Source of the DNA: Alicycliphilus denitrificans_A
GTDB taxonomy: Bacteria; Pseudomonadota; Gammaproteobacteria; Burkholderiales; Burkholderiaceae_C
Assembly (NCBI RefSeq): GCF_044792555.1
Contig: NZ_CP126238.1
Location: 992,001-1,056,000, forward strand
Length of the DNA: 64,000 nt
Direction: 5' to 3'
The translations under genes and the position numbers were made by a program. Positions 41,508 to 48,728 of this stretch are shown one piece after another (the stretch's first letter is position 1; each line of letters starts with the position of its first letter). Below the pieces are notes generated by a model. That model did not search any database and had not been told where the DNA came from. It was given only the letters and a program-made list of their open reading frames with translations.

Positions 41508-41888
41508 TCAGAGGGCCTGCACGGGCACGGCGTGGCGCAGCGCGGTCTGGCGGTTGCGCTCGCCCACGAACACCAACTGCGGCTGGTGCTTGGCAACCTG
41601 GTCCTCGTGCACCTGGGCGAAGGCGGCAATGATGAGCAGGTCACCGACGCAGGCGCGCCGGGCCGCAGAGCCGTTCACCGAGATCATGCCGCTGCCGCGC
41701 TCGCCCTTGATGGCGTAGGTGGTGAAGCGTTCGCCGTTGTCCACGTTCCAGATATGGATCTGCTCGTTTTCACAGATGTTGGCGGCTTCCAGCAGGTCTT
41801 CGTCTATGGCGCAGGAGCCTTCGTAGTGCAGCTCGCAATGGGTGACGGCCGCGCGGTGGATCTTGGACTTGAGCAGGGTGCGGAACAT
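41508..41888 (-). CDS. panD: Aspartate 1-decarboxylase
   Basis: PanD decarboxylates L-aspartate to beta-alanine for pantothenate. The 126-residue proenzyme is self-cleaved between G24 and S25 (HYEGSCAIDEDLL) to form the pyruvoyl cofactor; the cleavage site and the downstream TYAIKGERGSGMISVNGSAA core are intact. It sits directly after nadB, so two aspartate-consuming enzymes (NAD and CoA pathways) are neighbours. panB and panC are 10 kb away. Confidence 0.96.
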   Translation of the reverse strand: MFRTLLKSKIHRAAVTHCELHYEGSCAIDEDLLEAANICENEQIHIWNVDNGERFTTYAIKGERGSGMISVNGSAARRACVGDLLIIAAFAQVHEDQVAKHQPQLVFVGERNRQTALRHAVPVQAL

Positions 41889-41928
41889 GGGAAGGGGTCT
41901 CCTGTAGTGTGAAATAGGGGGCAGGCTC

Positions 41929-43509
41929 TCAGCGCAGGGGCGGCACCAGGATGGTGGGCGCCGCGGGCGCGGCCATGTCGGGCCAGTCGCGGCTGTAGTG
42001 CAGGCCGCGGCTCTCGTGGCGCATCTGGGCGCTTTGCACGATCAGGTCGGCCACCTGTACCAGGTTGCGCAGCTCCAGCAGGTCGCGCGTGACGTGGAAG
42101 TGCGCGTAGAACTCCTGGATCTCGCCCTTGAGCAGGTCGATGCGGTGCGCCGCGCGCTCCAGGCGCTTGTCGGTGCGCACAATGCCCACGTAGTCCCACA
42201 TGAAGCGGCGCAGCTCGTCCCAGTTGTGCGAGATGACGACGGACTCGTCGGCGTCGCCCACGCGGCTGTCGTCCCAGGCCGGCAGTGCGGGTGACTTGGC
42301 CGGCGGTGTCTGGGTGATGTGGGCACAGGCGGCGCGCGCGAATACCAGGCATTCGAGCAGCGAGTTGCTGGCCAGGCGATTCGCGCCGTGCAGGCCGGTG
42401 TAGGCTACCTCGCCCACGGCCAGCAGGCCCGCCAGGTCGGTGCGCCCCGTCAGGTCGGTGAGCACGCCGCCGCAGGTGAAATGCGCCGTGGGCACGACGG
42501 GGATGGGCTCGCGCGTAATGTCTATGCCCAGACCCGCGCAATGCGCCAGGATGTTGGGGAAATGCTCGCGCAGAAACTCCGGGCTCTGGTGCGAGATGTC
42601 CAGGTGTACGCAATCGAGGCCGTGCTTCTTCATCTCGAAGTCGATGGCGCGCGCCACCACGTCGCGCGGGGCCAGCTCGGCGCGCGCATCGTGCGCGGGC
42701 ATGAAGCGCGTGCCGTCGGGCAGCAAGAGCCGCCCGCCTTCGCCGCGCACGGCCTCGCTGATCAAGAAAGACTTCTCGTGCGGGTGGTACAGGCCCGTGG
42801 GGTGGAACTGCACGAACTCCATGTTGCCCACGCGGCAGCCCGCGCGCCAGGCGGCGGCAATGCCGTCGCCCGTGGCCGTGTCGGGGTTGGTGGTGTACAG
42901 GTAGACCTTGCCCGCGCCGCCCGTGGCCAGGATGGTGTGCGGCGCGCGAAAGGTCACCACGCTGTCGCTGGCCTCATCCAGCGCATACAGGCCCACGCAG
43001 CGCGGCTGTCCGGCCAGTCCCAGCTTGCGCGTGGTGATCAGGTCGACCAGCGTGTGCTGCTCGAACACCGTGATGCCGGGGGTGGCGCGCACCACCTCGA
43101 TCAGCGTCTTTTGCACGGCGGCGCCAGTGGCGTCGGTGGCGTGCACGATGCGCCTGGCGCTGTGCCCGCCCTCGCGCGTGAGGTGCAGGTCCTGGCCCTC
43201 CAGCGTGAAGGGCACGCCCAGGGCCTGCAGCCAGCCAATGGCCGCGGGAGCGTTTTCCACCACGAAGCGCGTGGTGGCCAGGTCGCACAGGCCGGCGCCG
43301 GCCACCAGGGTGTCCTGGATATGTGCGGCAAAGCTGTCGTCATCGGCCAGCACGGCGGCAATGCCGCCCTGGGCCCAGCCGCTGGAGCCGTCCTGCAGCT
43401 GGCGCTTGGTGATCACGGCCACGCGGTGCGTGGGCGCAAGCTGCAGGGCCGCGGACAGGCCGGCGAGGCCGCTGCCTACGATGAGTACGTCGAAATCATG
43501 CGATGCCAT
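41929..43509 (-). CDS. nadB: L-aspartate oxidase
   Basis: NadB oxidises L-aspartate to iminoaspartate, the first step of de novo NAD synthesis. The 526-residue flavoprotein has the FAD fold DVLIVGSGLAGLSAALQLAP at the start, the SSGWAQGGIAAVL motif near residue 45, HTILATGGAGKVYLYTTNPD near 195, EFVQFHPTGLY near 230 and the active-site HFTCGGV near 345. ATG at 43509 agrees with family length. panD follows after 40 bases. The 121-base gap upstream to scpA should hold its promoter. Confidence 0.95.
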   Translation of the reverse strand: MASHDFDVLIVGSGLAGLSAALQLAPTHRVAVITKRQLQDGSSGWAQGGIAAVLADDDSFAAHIQDTLVAGAGLCDLATTRFVVENAPAAIGWLQALGVPFTLEGQDLHLTREGGHSARRIVHATDATGAAVQKTLIEVVRATPGITVFEQHTLVDLITTRKLGLAGQPRCVGLYALDEASDSVVTFRAPHTILATGGAGKVYLYTTNPDTATGDGIAAAWRAGCRVGNMEFVQFHPTGLYHPHEKSFLISEAVRGEGGRLLLPDGTRFMPAHDARAELAPRDVVARAIDFEMKKHGLDCVHLDISHQSPEFLREHFPNILAHCAGLGIDITREPIPVVPTAHFTCGGVLTDLTGRTDLAGLLAVGEVAYTGLHGANRLASNSLLECLVFARAACAHITQTPPAKSPALPAWDDSRVGDADESVVISHNWDELRRFMWDYVGIVRTDKRLERAAHRIDLLKGEIQEFYAHFHVTRDLLELRNLVQVADLIVQSAQMRHESRGLHYSRDWPDMAAPAAPTILVPPLR

Positions 43510-43630
43510 GGTGATCGGCCACAACCGGGCGGACAAAAGGGAGCGAGCATTGTAGGGAGGCCCGGGAATCCTGCGCCGCGCTTCGCGCATCCATTCCCAT
43601 TGCGCGGCCAGCGCGCGGGGCTGGCATGAA

Positions 43631-44479
43631 CTAGGCCGGCGTATAGGCCAGGCGCACGTAGATGGGCGCGAAGGCCTCGGCCTGGGTGATCTCGATCAGT
43701 GTCTCCTTGGCCAGCTCCAGCAGGGCGATGAAGGTCACCACCAGCACGGTGCCGCCCTTCTCCGGCTGGAACAGGTCTTCGAAGGGGACGAAGCGCCGGC
43801 CCTGCAGCGCCTTGAGCACCTGGCTCATGTATTCGCGCACCGAGAGCTCCTCGCGCGTGATGCGGTGGTGCTGCACCAGCCTGGCACGGCGCATGATGTC
43901 CGCCCAAGCCTGCTGCAGTTCGGCCAGGTGCATCTCGGGAAAGCGCGGCTGCAGGCTTTGCTCGATGTACACCTGTGCGCGGATGAAGTCGCGCCCGTAC
44001 TGCGGCACCTGGTTCAGGCGCATCGCGGCCAGCTTGATCCGCTCGTATTCCAGCAGGCGGCGCACCAGCTCGGCGCGCGGGTCCTCGGGCTCGGCGCTGC
44101 CCTCCTGCCTGCGCGGCGGCAGCAACATGCGCGACTTGATCTCGATGAGCATGGCCGCCATCAGCAGGTACTCGGCCGCCAGTTCCAGGTTGCGGCTGCG
44201 CACCTCGTCCACATAGCCGAGGTACTGGCGCGTGACATCCAGCATGGGGATGTCCAGGATGTTGAAGTTCTGCTTGCGTATCAGGTACAGCAGCAGATCC
44301 AGCGGGCCCTCGAAGGCCTCCAGGAAGACCTCCAGCGCGTCGGGCGGTATGTACAGGTCCTGGGGCAAGGCGAACAGCGGTTCGCCGTACAGGCGGGCCA
44401 GGGCCACCTGATCCACCACCTCGGGAAGGTCGGCACCGGGCGCCGGCGCTGCCGGTTGCTCGGAGGTGGCGCGATGCAT
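43631..44479 (-). CDS. scpA: Segregation and condensation protein A
   Basis: ScpA is the kleisin subunit of the SMC-ScpAB complex that compacts and separates chromosomes. The 282-residue protein has the N-terminal kleisin block FEGPLDLLLYLIRKQNFNILDIP near residue 55, then LAAEYLLMAAMLIEIKSRMLLP near 105, and a C-terminal winged helix ending FVTFIALLELAKE near 250. No scpB gene is adjacent. It is downstream of a DUF3460 gene on the same strand, an arrangement seen in betaproteobacteria. Confidence 0.94.
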   Translation of the reverse strand: MHRATSEQPAAPAPGADLPEVVDQVALARLYGEPLFALPQDLYIPPDALEVFLEAFEGPLDLLLYLIRKQNFNILDIPMLDVTRQYLGYVDEVRSRNLELAAEYLLMAAMLIEIKSRMLLPPRRQEGSAEPEDPRAELVRRLLEYERIKLAAMRLNQVPQYGRDFIRAQVYIEQSLQPRFPEMHLAELQQAWADIMRRARLVQHHRITREELSVREYMSQVLKALQGRRFVPFEDLFQPEKGGTVLVVTFIALLELAKETLIEITQAEAFAPIYVRLAYTPA

Positions 44480-44494
44480 TGATTGGCTATATTA

Positions 44495-44542
44495 TTAATA
44501 GCTACTTGCGCTTGATGCGCAAGCGTTGCAAGTCATTTTTAT
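44495..44542 (+). repeat. Dispersed ATAGCT hairpin repeat
   Basis: ATTAATAGCT, ACTTGCGCTTGATGCGC, AAGCGTTGCAAGTCATTTTT. TGCGCTTG and the following CGCAAGCG pair strongly. It fills the gap between scpA and the DUF3460 gene and overlaps the latter's stop codon. Confidence 0.8.
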
Positions 44543-44760
44543 CAAGAATCCGTCGTGCGGAAATTCTGAAAATAGACATAGGGCTTCTGCGCCACGCGCC
44601 CGGCCCTGTACTCTGTCCAGAGGTCACGATCGACCTCTTTGTCCCACAGCAGGGCGCGCCCGGCCTGTTGCTGGGCCTCCAGCCCGGGCTTCTGATCCTT
44701 GAGCTGGTTGATGAACTGCGTAACTTCGGACTGGTAGTCGGGGCGGCGGAAAATATGCAT
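44542..44760 (-). CDS. DUF3460 family small protein
   Basis: A 72-residue soluble protein (MHIFRRPDYQSEVTQFINQL, then GRALLWDKEVDRDLWTEYRA, then PYVYFQ). It matches the DUF3460 family of betaproteobacteria, short proteins without known function usually located upstream of scpA or panC. I use the ATG at 44760 because the conserved region begins there; an ATG at 44799 would add 13 residues that look less natural. It is divergent from the lipoprotein gene that follows. Confidence 0.78.
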   Translation of the reverse strand: MHIFRRPDYQSEVTQFINQLKDQKPGLEAQQQAGRALLWDKEVDRDLWTEYRAGRVAQKPYVYFQNFRTTDS

Positions 44761-44805
44761 GGACGGTAAACCTCTCAGAATCGGCAATTTTAGCGACACC
44801 TACCC

Positions 44806-45306
44806 ATGAGCCCTTTGACCCGTATCACCAGTGTTCTGGCCGCTGGCGCCTTGAGCCTGCTGTCACTGGCGGGCTGCGACGAGCAGCGCATCCGCGAGCT
44901 GGAAGAAGATGTCTCCACGGAGGCCGACGTGCGCACGCGCTTTGGCGAGCCCGAGAGGGTCTGGCCCGAGCAGGACGGCGGCCACACGCTGGAGTACAAC
45001 CGCCAGCCCGCTGGCCACCAGAACTACATGATCACCATAGGCCCGGGCGGCAAGATGACGGCGCTGCGCCAGGTGCTGGCGCCGCATTACTTCGAGCAGG
45101 TGCGGCCCGGCATGGAACAGGAGGCCGTGCGGCGCATGCTTGGCAAGCCTGCCAAGCGGATGACTTACGAGCTCAAGCAGGAGACGGACTGGGACTGGAA
45201 CTGGATCGATCCGCCCAGCCGCGCCATGATCTTCACCGTGACCTTTGGCGCCGACGGGCGCGTGAAGCGCTCGGGCAGCGTGGAAAAGCTGCACGACGGG
45301 CCGTGA
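44806..45306 (+). CDS. SmpA/OmlA (BamE-like) outer-membrane lipoprotein
   Basis: A 166-residue lipoprotein with lipobox LSLAGC (cysteine near residue 24) and two copies of a BamE/SmpA-like fold: EDVSTEADVRTRFGEPERVW and RPGMEQEAVRRMLGKPAKRM. BamE-type proteins assist outer-membrane protein assembly; this one is a duplicated relative rather than BamE itself. It is divergent from DUF3460 and convergent with the small lipoprotein gene. Confidence 0.82.
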   Translation: MSPLTRITSVLAAGALSLLSLAGCDEQRIRELEEDVSTEADVRTRFGEPERVWPEQDGGHTLEYNRQPAGHQNYMITIGPGGKMTALRQVLAPHYFEQVRPGMEQEAVRRMLGKPAKRMTYELKQETDWDWNWIDPPSRAMIFTVTFGADGRVKRSGSVEKLHDGP

Positions 45307-45420
45307 TCAGTGCGCAATCCTGCGCTTGAGCGCCCGCTCCATGGCCGAGATCGGCCCTGGGCTTTGCCGGCCCCAGCGGGTTCCGGCGCGCTTGCAAGCG
45401 CTGGACGCGCACACCGGGGC

Positions 45421-45678
45421 TTACGGTGTCGTGGTCTGGATGCCGGCAGGCGCTGGCGCCGGGTCGTCGGCCAGCGCATCTGCCGCCTTGCCCACCCCCT
45501 TGCCGACGATTTTTGCCGTGCCCACGACCGCGTCGGCGGCCAGGCCCACGGCCGATGCCGTGACGCTGACGGCCGTGGTCGCCACGGCCACCACGGTGCA
45601 GCCCGGCAGCAGCGGCGCCAGGCACAAAAAAGCCCCCAGGGCCAGCGGGCGCGGGGACTTGTGGCGCATGGCCGGCAT
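45421..45678 (-). CDS. Small lipoprotein with glycine/alanine/valine-rich helix (NF038104-like)
   Basis: An 85-residue lipoprotein: basic N-terminus, signal peptide and lipobox LLPGC, then a low-complexity A/V/G segment (AVATTAVSVTASAVGLAADA) and a proline-rich tail. The profile resembles a small lipoprotein family often found beside metG in betaproteobacteria. Its ATG overlaps the metG stop by one base (TGATG), indicating translational coupling; an internal ATG at 45669 is the alternative start. Function unknown. Confidence 0.72.
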   Translation of the reverse strand: MPAMRHKSPRPLALGAFLCLAPLLPGCTVVAVATTAVSVTASAVGLAADAVVGTAKIVGKGVGKAADALADDPAPAPAGIQTTTP

Positions 45679-47747
45679 CAGTGGATGCGCATGCCCGGCT
45701 GCGCACCGGGGAAGGGTTCGAGCACGTAGATGCCGGGCTGCGCCTTTTCGTCGGCGTGGCTGGCGGCCAGCACCATGCCCTCCGACACACCGAACTTCAT
45801 CTTGCGCGGCGCGAGGTTGGCCACCATCACGGTGAGCTTGCCTTCGAGCTGCTCGGGGCGATACATGCTGGCGATGCCTGAGAACACATTGCGCGTCTTG
45901 CCCTCGCCCAGGTCCAGCGTCAGCTGCAGCAGCTTGGTGGAGCCCTCCACGGCCTTGCACTCCACGATCTTTGCGATGCGCAGATCCACCTTGGCGAAAT
46001 CGTCGATGGCTATGGTGGGCGCGATCTCCTCGCCGCCGGGCAGGGCTTTCTCCTCCACCGGGGGGGCGGGCAGTTCGAACAGCGCATCGAGCTGCTTTTC
46101 CTCCACGCGCTGCATCAGGTGCTGGTACTGGCCGATCTGGTGGCCGGTGCCCAGCGGGCGGTCCACGCCCTCAAACTGCTCGGGCGGCACGATGAGGAAG
46201 CTGGCGACATCGGCTGCCAGCTGGGGCAGCATGGGCTTGAGGTAAATGGTTAGGATGCGGAAGGCCTCGATGCAGGTTGTGCACACGTCGTGCAGGCGCG
46301 CCTGCAGGCCTTCCTTCTTGGCCAGCTCCCAGGGCTTGTTGGCGTCCACGTATTCGTTCACGCGGTCGCACAGCTGCATCACCTCGCGTGCCACGCGGGC
46401 CGTGTCACGCGCCTCATAGGCGGCGACGATGGTGTCCTTGTGCGTGCGCAGTGCCGCCAGCAGGGCCTGGCCGTCCTCGCTCACCTGGCCCAGCTTGCCG
46501 TCAAAGCGCTTGAAGATGAAACCGGCCGCGCGTGACGCAATGTTCACGTACTTGCCGATCAGGTCGGCGTTCACGCGCAGCATGAAGTCGCCCGCGTTGA
46601 AGTCGATGTCCTCGTTCTTGCCGTTGAGCTTGGCGCCCAGGTAGTAGCGCAGCCATTCGGGGTTCATGCCGAGCGCCAGGTACTTGAGCGGGTCCAGGCC
46701 CGTGCCGCGGCTCTTGCTCATCTTCTCGCCGTTGTTCACGGTCATGAAGCCGTGCACGCAGATCTTCGTGGGCGTCTTGCGGCCGCTGAACTTGAGCATG
46801 GCCGGCCAGAACAGCGTGTGGAAGGTGATGATGTCCTTGCCGATGAAGTGGTACTGCTCCAGAGCCGGGTCGGCCATGTAGGCCTCGTAATCCTCGCCGC
46901 GCCTGTCCAAAAGGTTTTTCAGCGAGGCCAGGTAGCCGATGGGGGCATCCAGCCAGACGTAGAAGTATTTGCCCGGCGCGTCCGGGATGGCGATGCCGAA
47001 GTAGGGCGCGTCGCGCGAGATGTCCCAGTCGTCCAGCCCTTCGCTGGTGCTGCCGTCGGGGTTGGTGCGCGTGCCGAACCACTCCTTGATCTTGGCGGCG
47101 ACCTCGGGCTGCACATGAAAGCCGTCCTGCGTCCACTCCTGCAGGAACTCCACGCAGCGCGGGTCGGAGAGCTTGAAGAAGAAATGCTCCGAGGTCTTCA
47201 GCTCGGGCCTGGCGCCGGACAGCGCGGAATAGGGGTTGATGAGTTCGGTGGGCGCATACACCGCGCCGCAGCTCTCGCAGTTGTCGCCGTACTGGTCCTT
47301 GGCGTGGCAGCGCGGGCATTCGCCCTTGATGAAGCGGTCGGGCAGGAACATGTTCTTCTCGGGGTCGAAGAACTGCTCGATGCTGCGCGTCTCGATCAGG
47401 CCGGCGGCCTTCAGGTCCAGGTAGATCTGCTGGGCGAGCTGGTGGTTCTCGGGGGCGTCGGTGCTGTGCCAGTTGTCAAAGGCGATGTGAAAGCCGTCCA
47501 GGTACTGCTTGCGCCCGGCGGCGATGTCGGCCACGAACTGCTGGGGCGTCTTGCCGGCCTTTTCGGCCGCGATCATGATGGGCGCGCCATGGGCGTCGTC
47601 CGCGCCCACGAAGTTGACCGCATGCCCCTGCATGCGCTGCGCCCGCACCCAGGTGTCGGCCTGGATGTATTCCATGATGTGGCCGATGTGAAAGTTGCCA
47701 TTGGCATATGGCAGGGCGGTGGTGACGAAGAGCTTGCGTGGGGACAT
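45678..47747 (-). CDS. metG: Methionyl-tRNA synthetase
   Basis: MetG charges initiator and elongator tRNA with methionine. The 689-residue protein has the HIGH motif (NFHIGHIMEY near residue 18), the zinc knuckle CPRCHAKDQYGDNCESC near 145, KMSKSRGTG near 345, and a C-terminal OB-fold tRNA-binding domain (VDLRIAKIVECKAVEGSTKL, then SGIASMYRPEQLEGK), as in dimeric MetG. It precedes the small lipoprotein with overlapping stop and start codons. Its promoter region is only 63 bases from the diguanylate cyclase gene on the same strand. Confidence 0.97.
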   Translation of the reverse strand: MSPRKLFVTTALPYANGNFHIGHIMEYIQADTWVRAQRMQGHAVNFVGADDAHGAPIMIAAEKAGKTPQQFVADIAAGRKQYLDGFHIAFDNWHSTDAPENHQLAQQIYLDLKAAGLIETRSIEQFFDPEKNMFLPDRFIKGECPRCHAKDQYGDNCESCGAVYAPTELINPYSALSGARPELKTSEHFFFKLSDPRCVEFLQEWTQDGFHVQPEVAAKIKEWFGTRTNPDGSTSEGLDDWDISRDAPYFGIAIPDAPGKYFYVWLDAPIGYLASLKNLLDRRGEDYEAYMADPALEQYHFIGKDIITFHTLFWPAMLKFSGRKTPTKICVHGFMTVNNGEKMSKSRGTGLDPLKYLALGMNPEWLRYYLGAKLNGKNEDIDFNAGDFMLRVNADLIGKYVNIASRAAGFIFKRFDGKLGQVSEDGQALLAALRTHKDTIVAAYEARDTARVAREVMQLCDRVNEYVDANKPWELAKKEGLQARLHDVCTTCIEAFRILTIYLKPMLPQLAADVASFLIVPPEQFEGVDRPLGTGHQIGQYQHLMQRVEEKQLDALFELPAPPVEEKALPGGEEIAPTIAIDDFAKVDLRIAKIVECKAVEGSTKLLQLTLDLGEGKTRNVFSGIASMYRPEQLEGKLTVMVANLAPRKMKFGVSEGMVLAASHADEKAQPGIYVLEPFPGAQPGMRIH

Positions 47748-47810
47748 GGGCTGTGACTCGGGCTGGCCGAAGCAGGGTGTCCTGCTTCGGCGTGGACGAA
47801 ACCCGCGATT

Positions 47811-48728
47811 TTAGGTTGCTGGTGCCCAGCACCAGCGGTTGCGGCCTTGGGCCTTGGCCTGGTAGAGGGCGTCGTCGGCACCTTCAAAGAAATCGGGGGT
47901 GAGCTCGTTGCCGCCGGGGATGGTGGTGATGCCGCCCAGGCTCAGGGTGATGCAGGGCGCGGAAGGGGAGGTGGGGTGCGCGATGTGGCGCGCCACCACC
48001 CGCTGGCGTACATCCTCGGCCAGTTGCCGGGCTTGCTGGGGGCTGGTCTCGGGCAGCAGCAGCACGAATTCTTCGCCGCCGTAACGGGCCACCAGGTCCC
48101 CCGGGCGGCGTGCGCTGTGGCGCAACACCGCGGCAACCTCCTGCAGCACGCGGTCGCCTGCAGCATGGCCCTGGGTGTCGTTGTAGCGCTTGAAATGATC
48201 CACGTCGGCAATGATGAGCGACAGCGGCTGCCCCGAACGCTGGCAGCGGCTCCATTCCTGCGCCAGGGCCTCGTCGAAGCGGCGGCGGTTGGGGATGCCG
48301 GTCAGGCCATCGAGCGCGGCGATCTGTTCCAGCAGGCGGCGCTGGTGCGCGATTTGCAAATGGTTGTGCACGCGCACGCGGACGATCGAGGGGTGGAATG
48401 GCTTGGTGATGTAGTCCGCGGCCCCCAGGAGCAGCCCCCATTCTTCCTCTGACGGCGAATTGAGCGCGGTGATGAAGATCACCGGGATCTGGCGCGTGGC
48501 GTCGTTGCGCTTGAGTTCGCGCAGCACGGTCATGCCGTCCAGCTCGGGCATGAGCACATCCAGCAGGATCAGGTCGGGCGTATGGGTTTGTGCGCGCTCG
48601 AGCGCCTGCATGCCGCTTTTGGCCTGGATGATTTTGTATTCGTCCTGGAACAGCTCGGTTAGCAGCAGACGGTTTTGCTTTTCGTCGTCAACAATGAGCA
48701 GGGTGAATTGGCGTTCCGTATCGATCAT
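47811..48728 (-). CDS. Response regulator diguanylate cyclase (REC-GGEEF)
   Basis: A 305-residue protein that should make cyclic di-GMP when phosphorylated. The receiver domain (LLIVDDEKQNR; phospho-acceptor D57 in LILLDVLMPELDGM; lysine in YITKPFHPS) is followed by a GGDEF domain with an intact active site GGEEF at 217-221 and an RxxD inhibitory site (R208-D211) five residues before it, so product feedback is expected. Its ATG overlaps the stop of the hybrid kinase (ATGA), so it is the likely output of that phosphorelay. It is the last gene of the TonB receptor/YfiR/kinase cluster. Confidence 0.94.
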   Translation of the reverse strand: MIDTERQFTLLIVDDEKQNRLLLTELFQDEYKIIQAKSGMQALERAQTHTPDLILLDVLMPELDGMTVLRELKRNDATRQIPVIFITALNSPSEEEWGLLLGAADYITKPFHPSIVRVRVHNHLQIAHQRRLLEQIAALDGLTGIPNRRRFDEALAQEWSRCQRSGQPLSLIIADVDHFKRYNDTQGHAAGDRVLQEVAAVLRHSARRPGDLVARYGGEEFVLLLPETSPQQARQLAEDVRQRVVARHIAHPTSPSAPCITLSLGGITTIPGGNELTPDFFEGADDALYQAKAQGRNRWCWAPAT

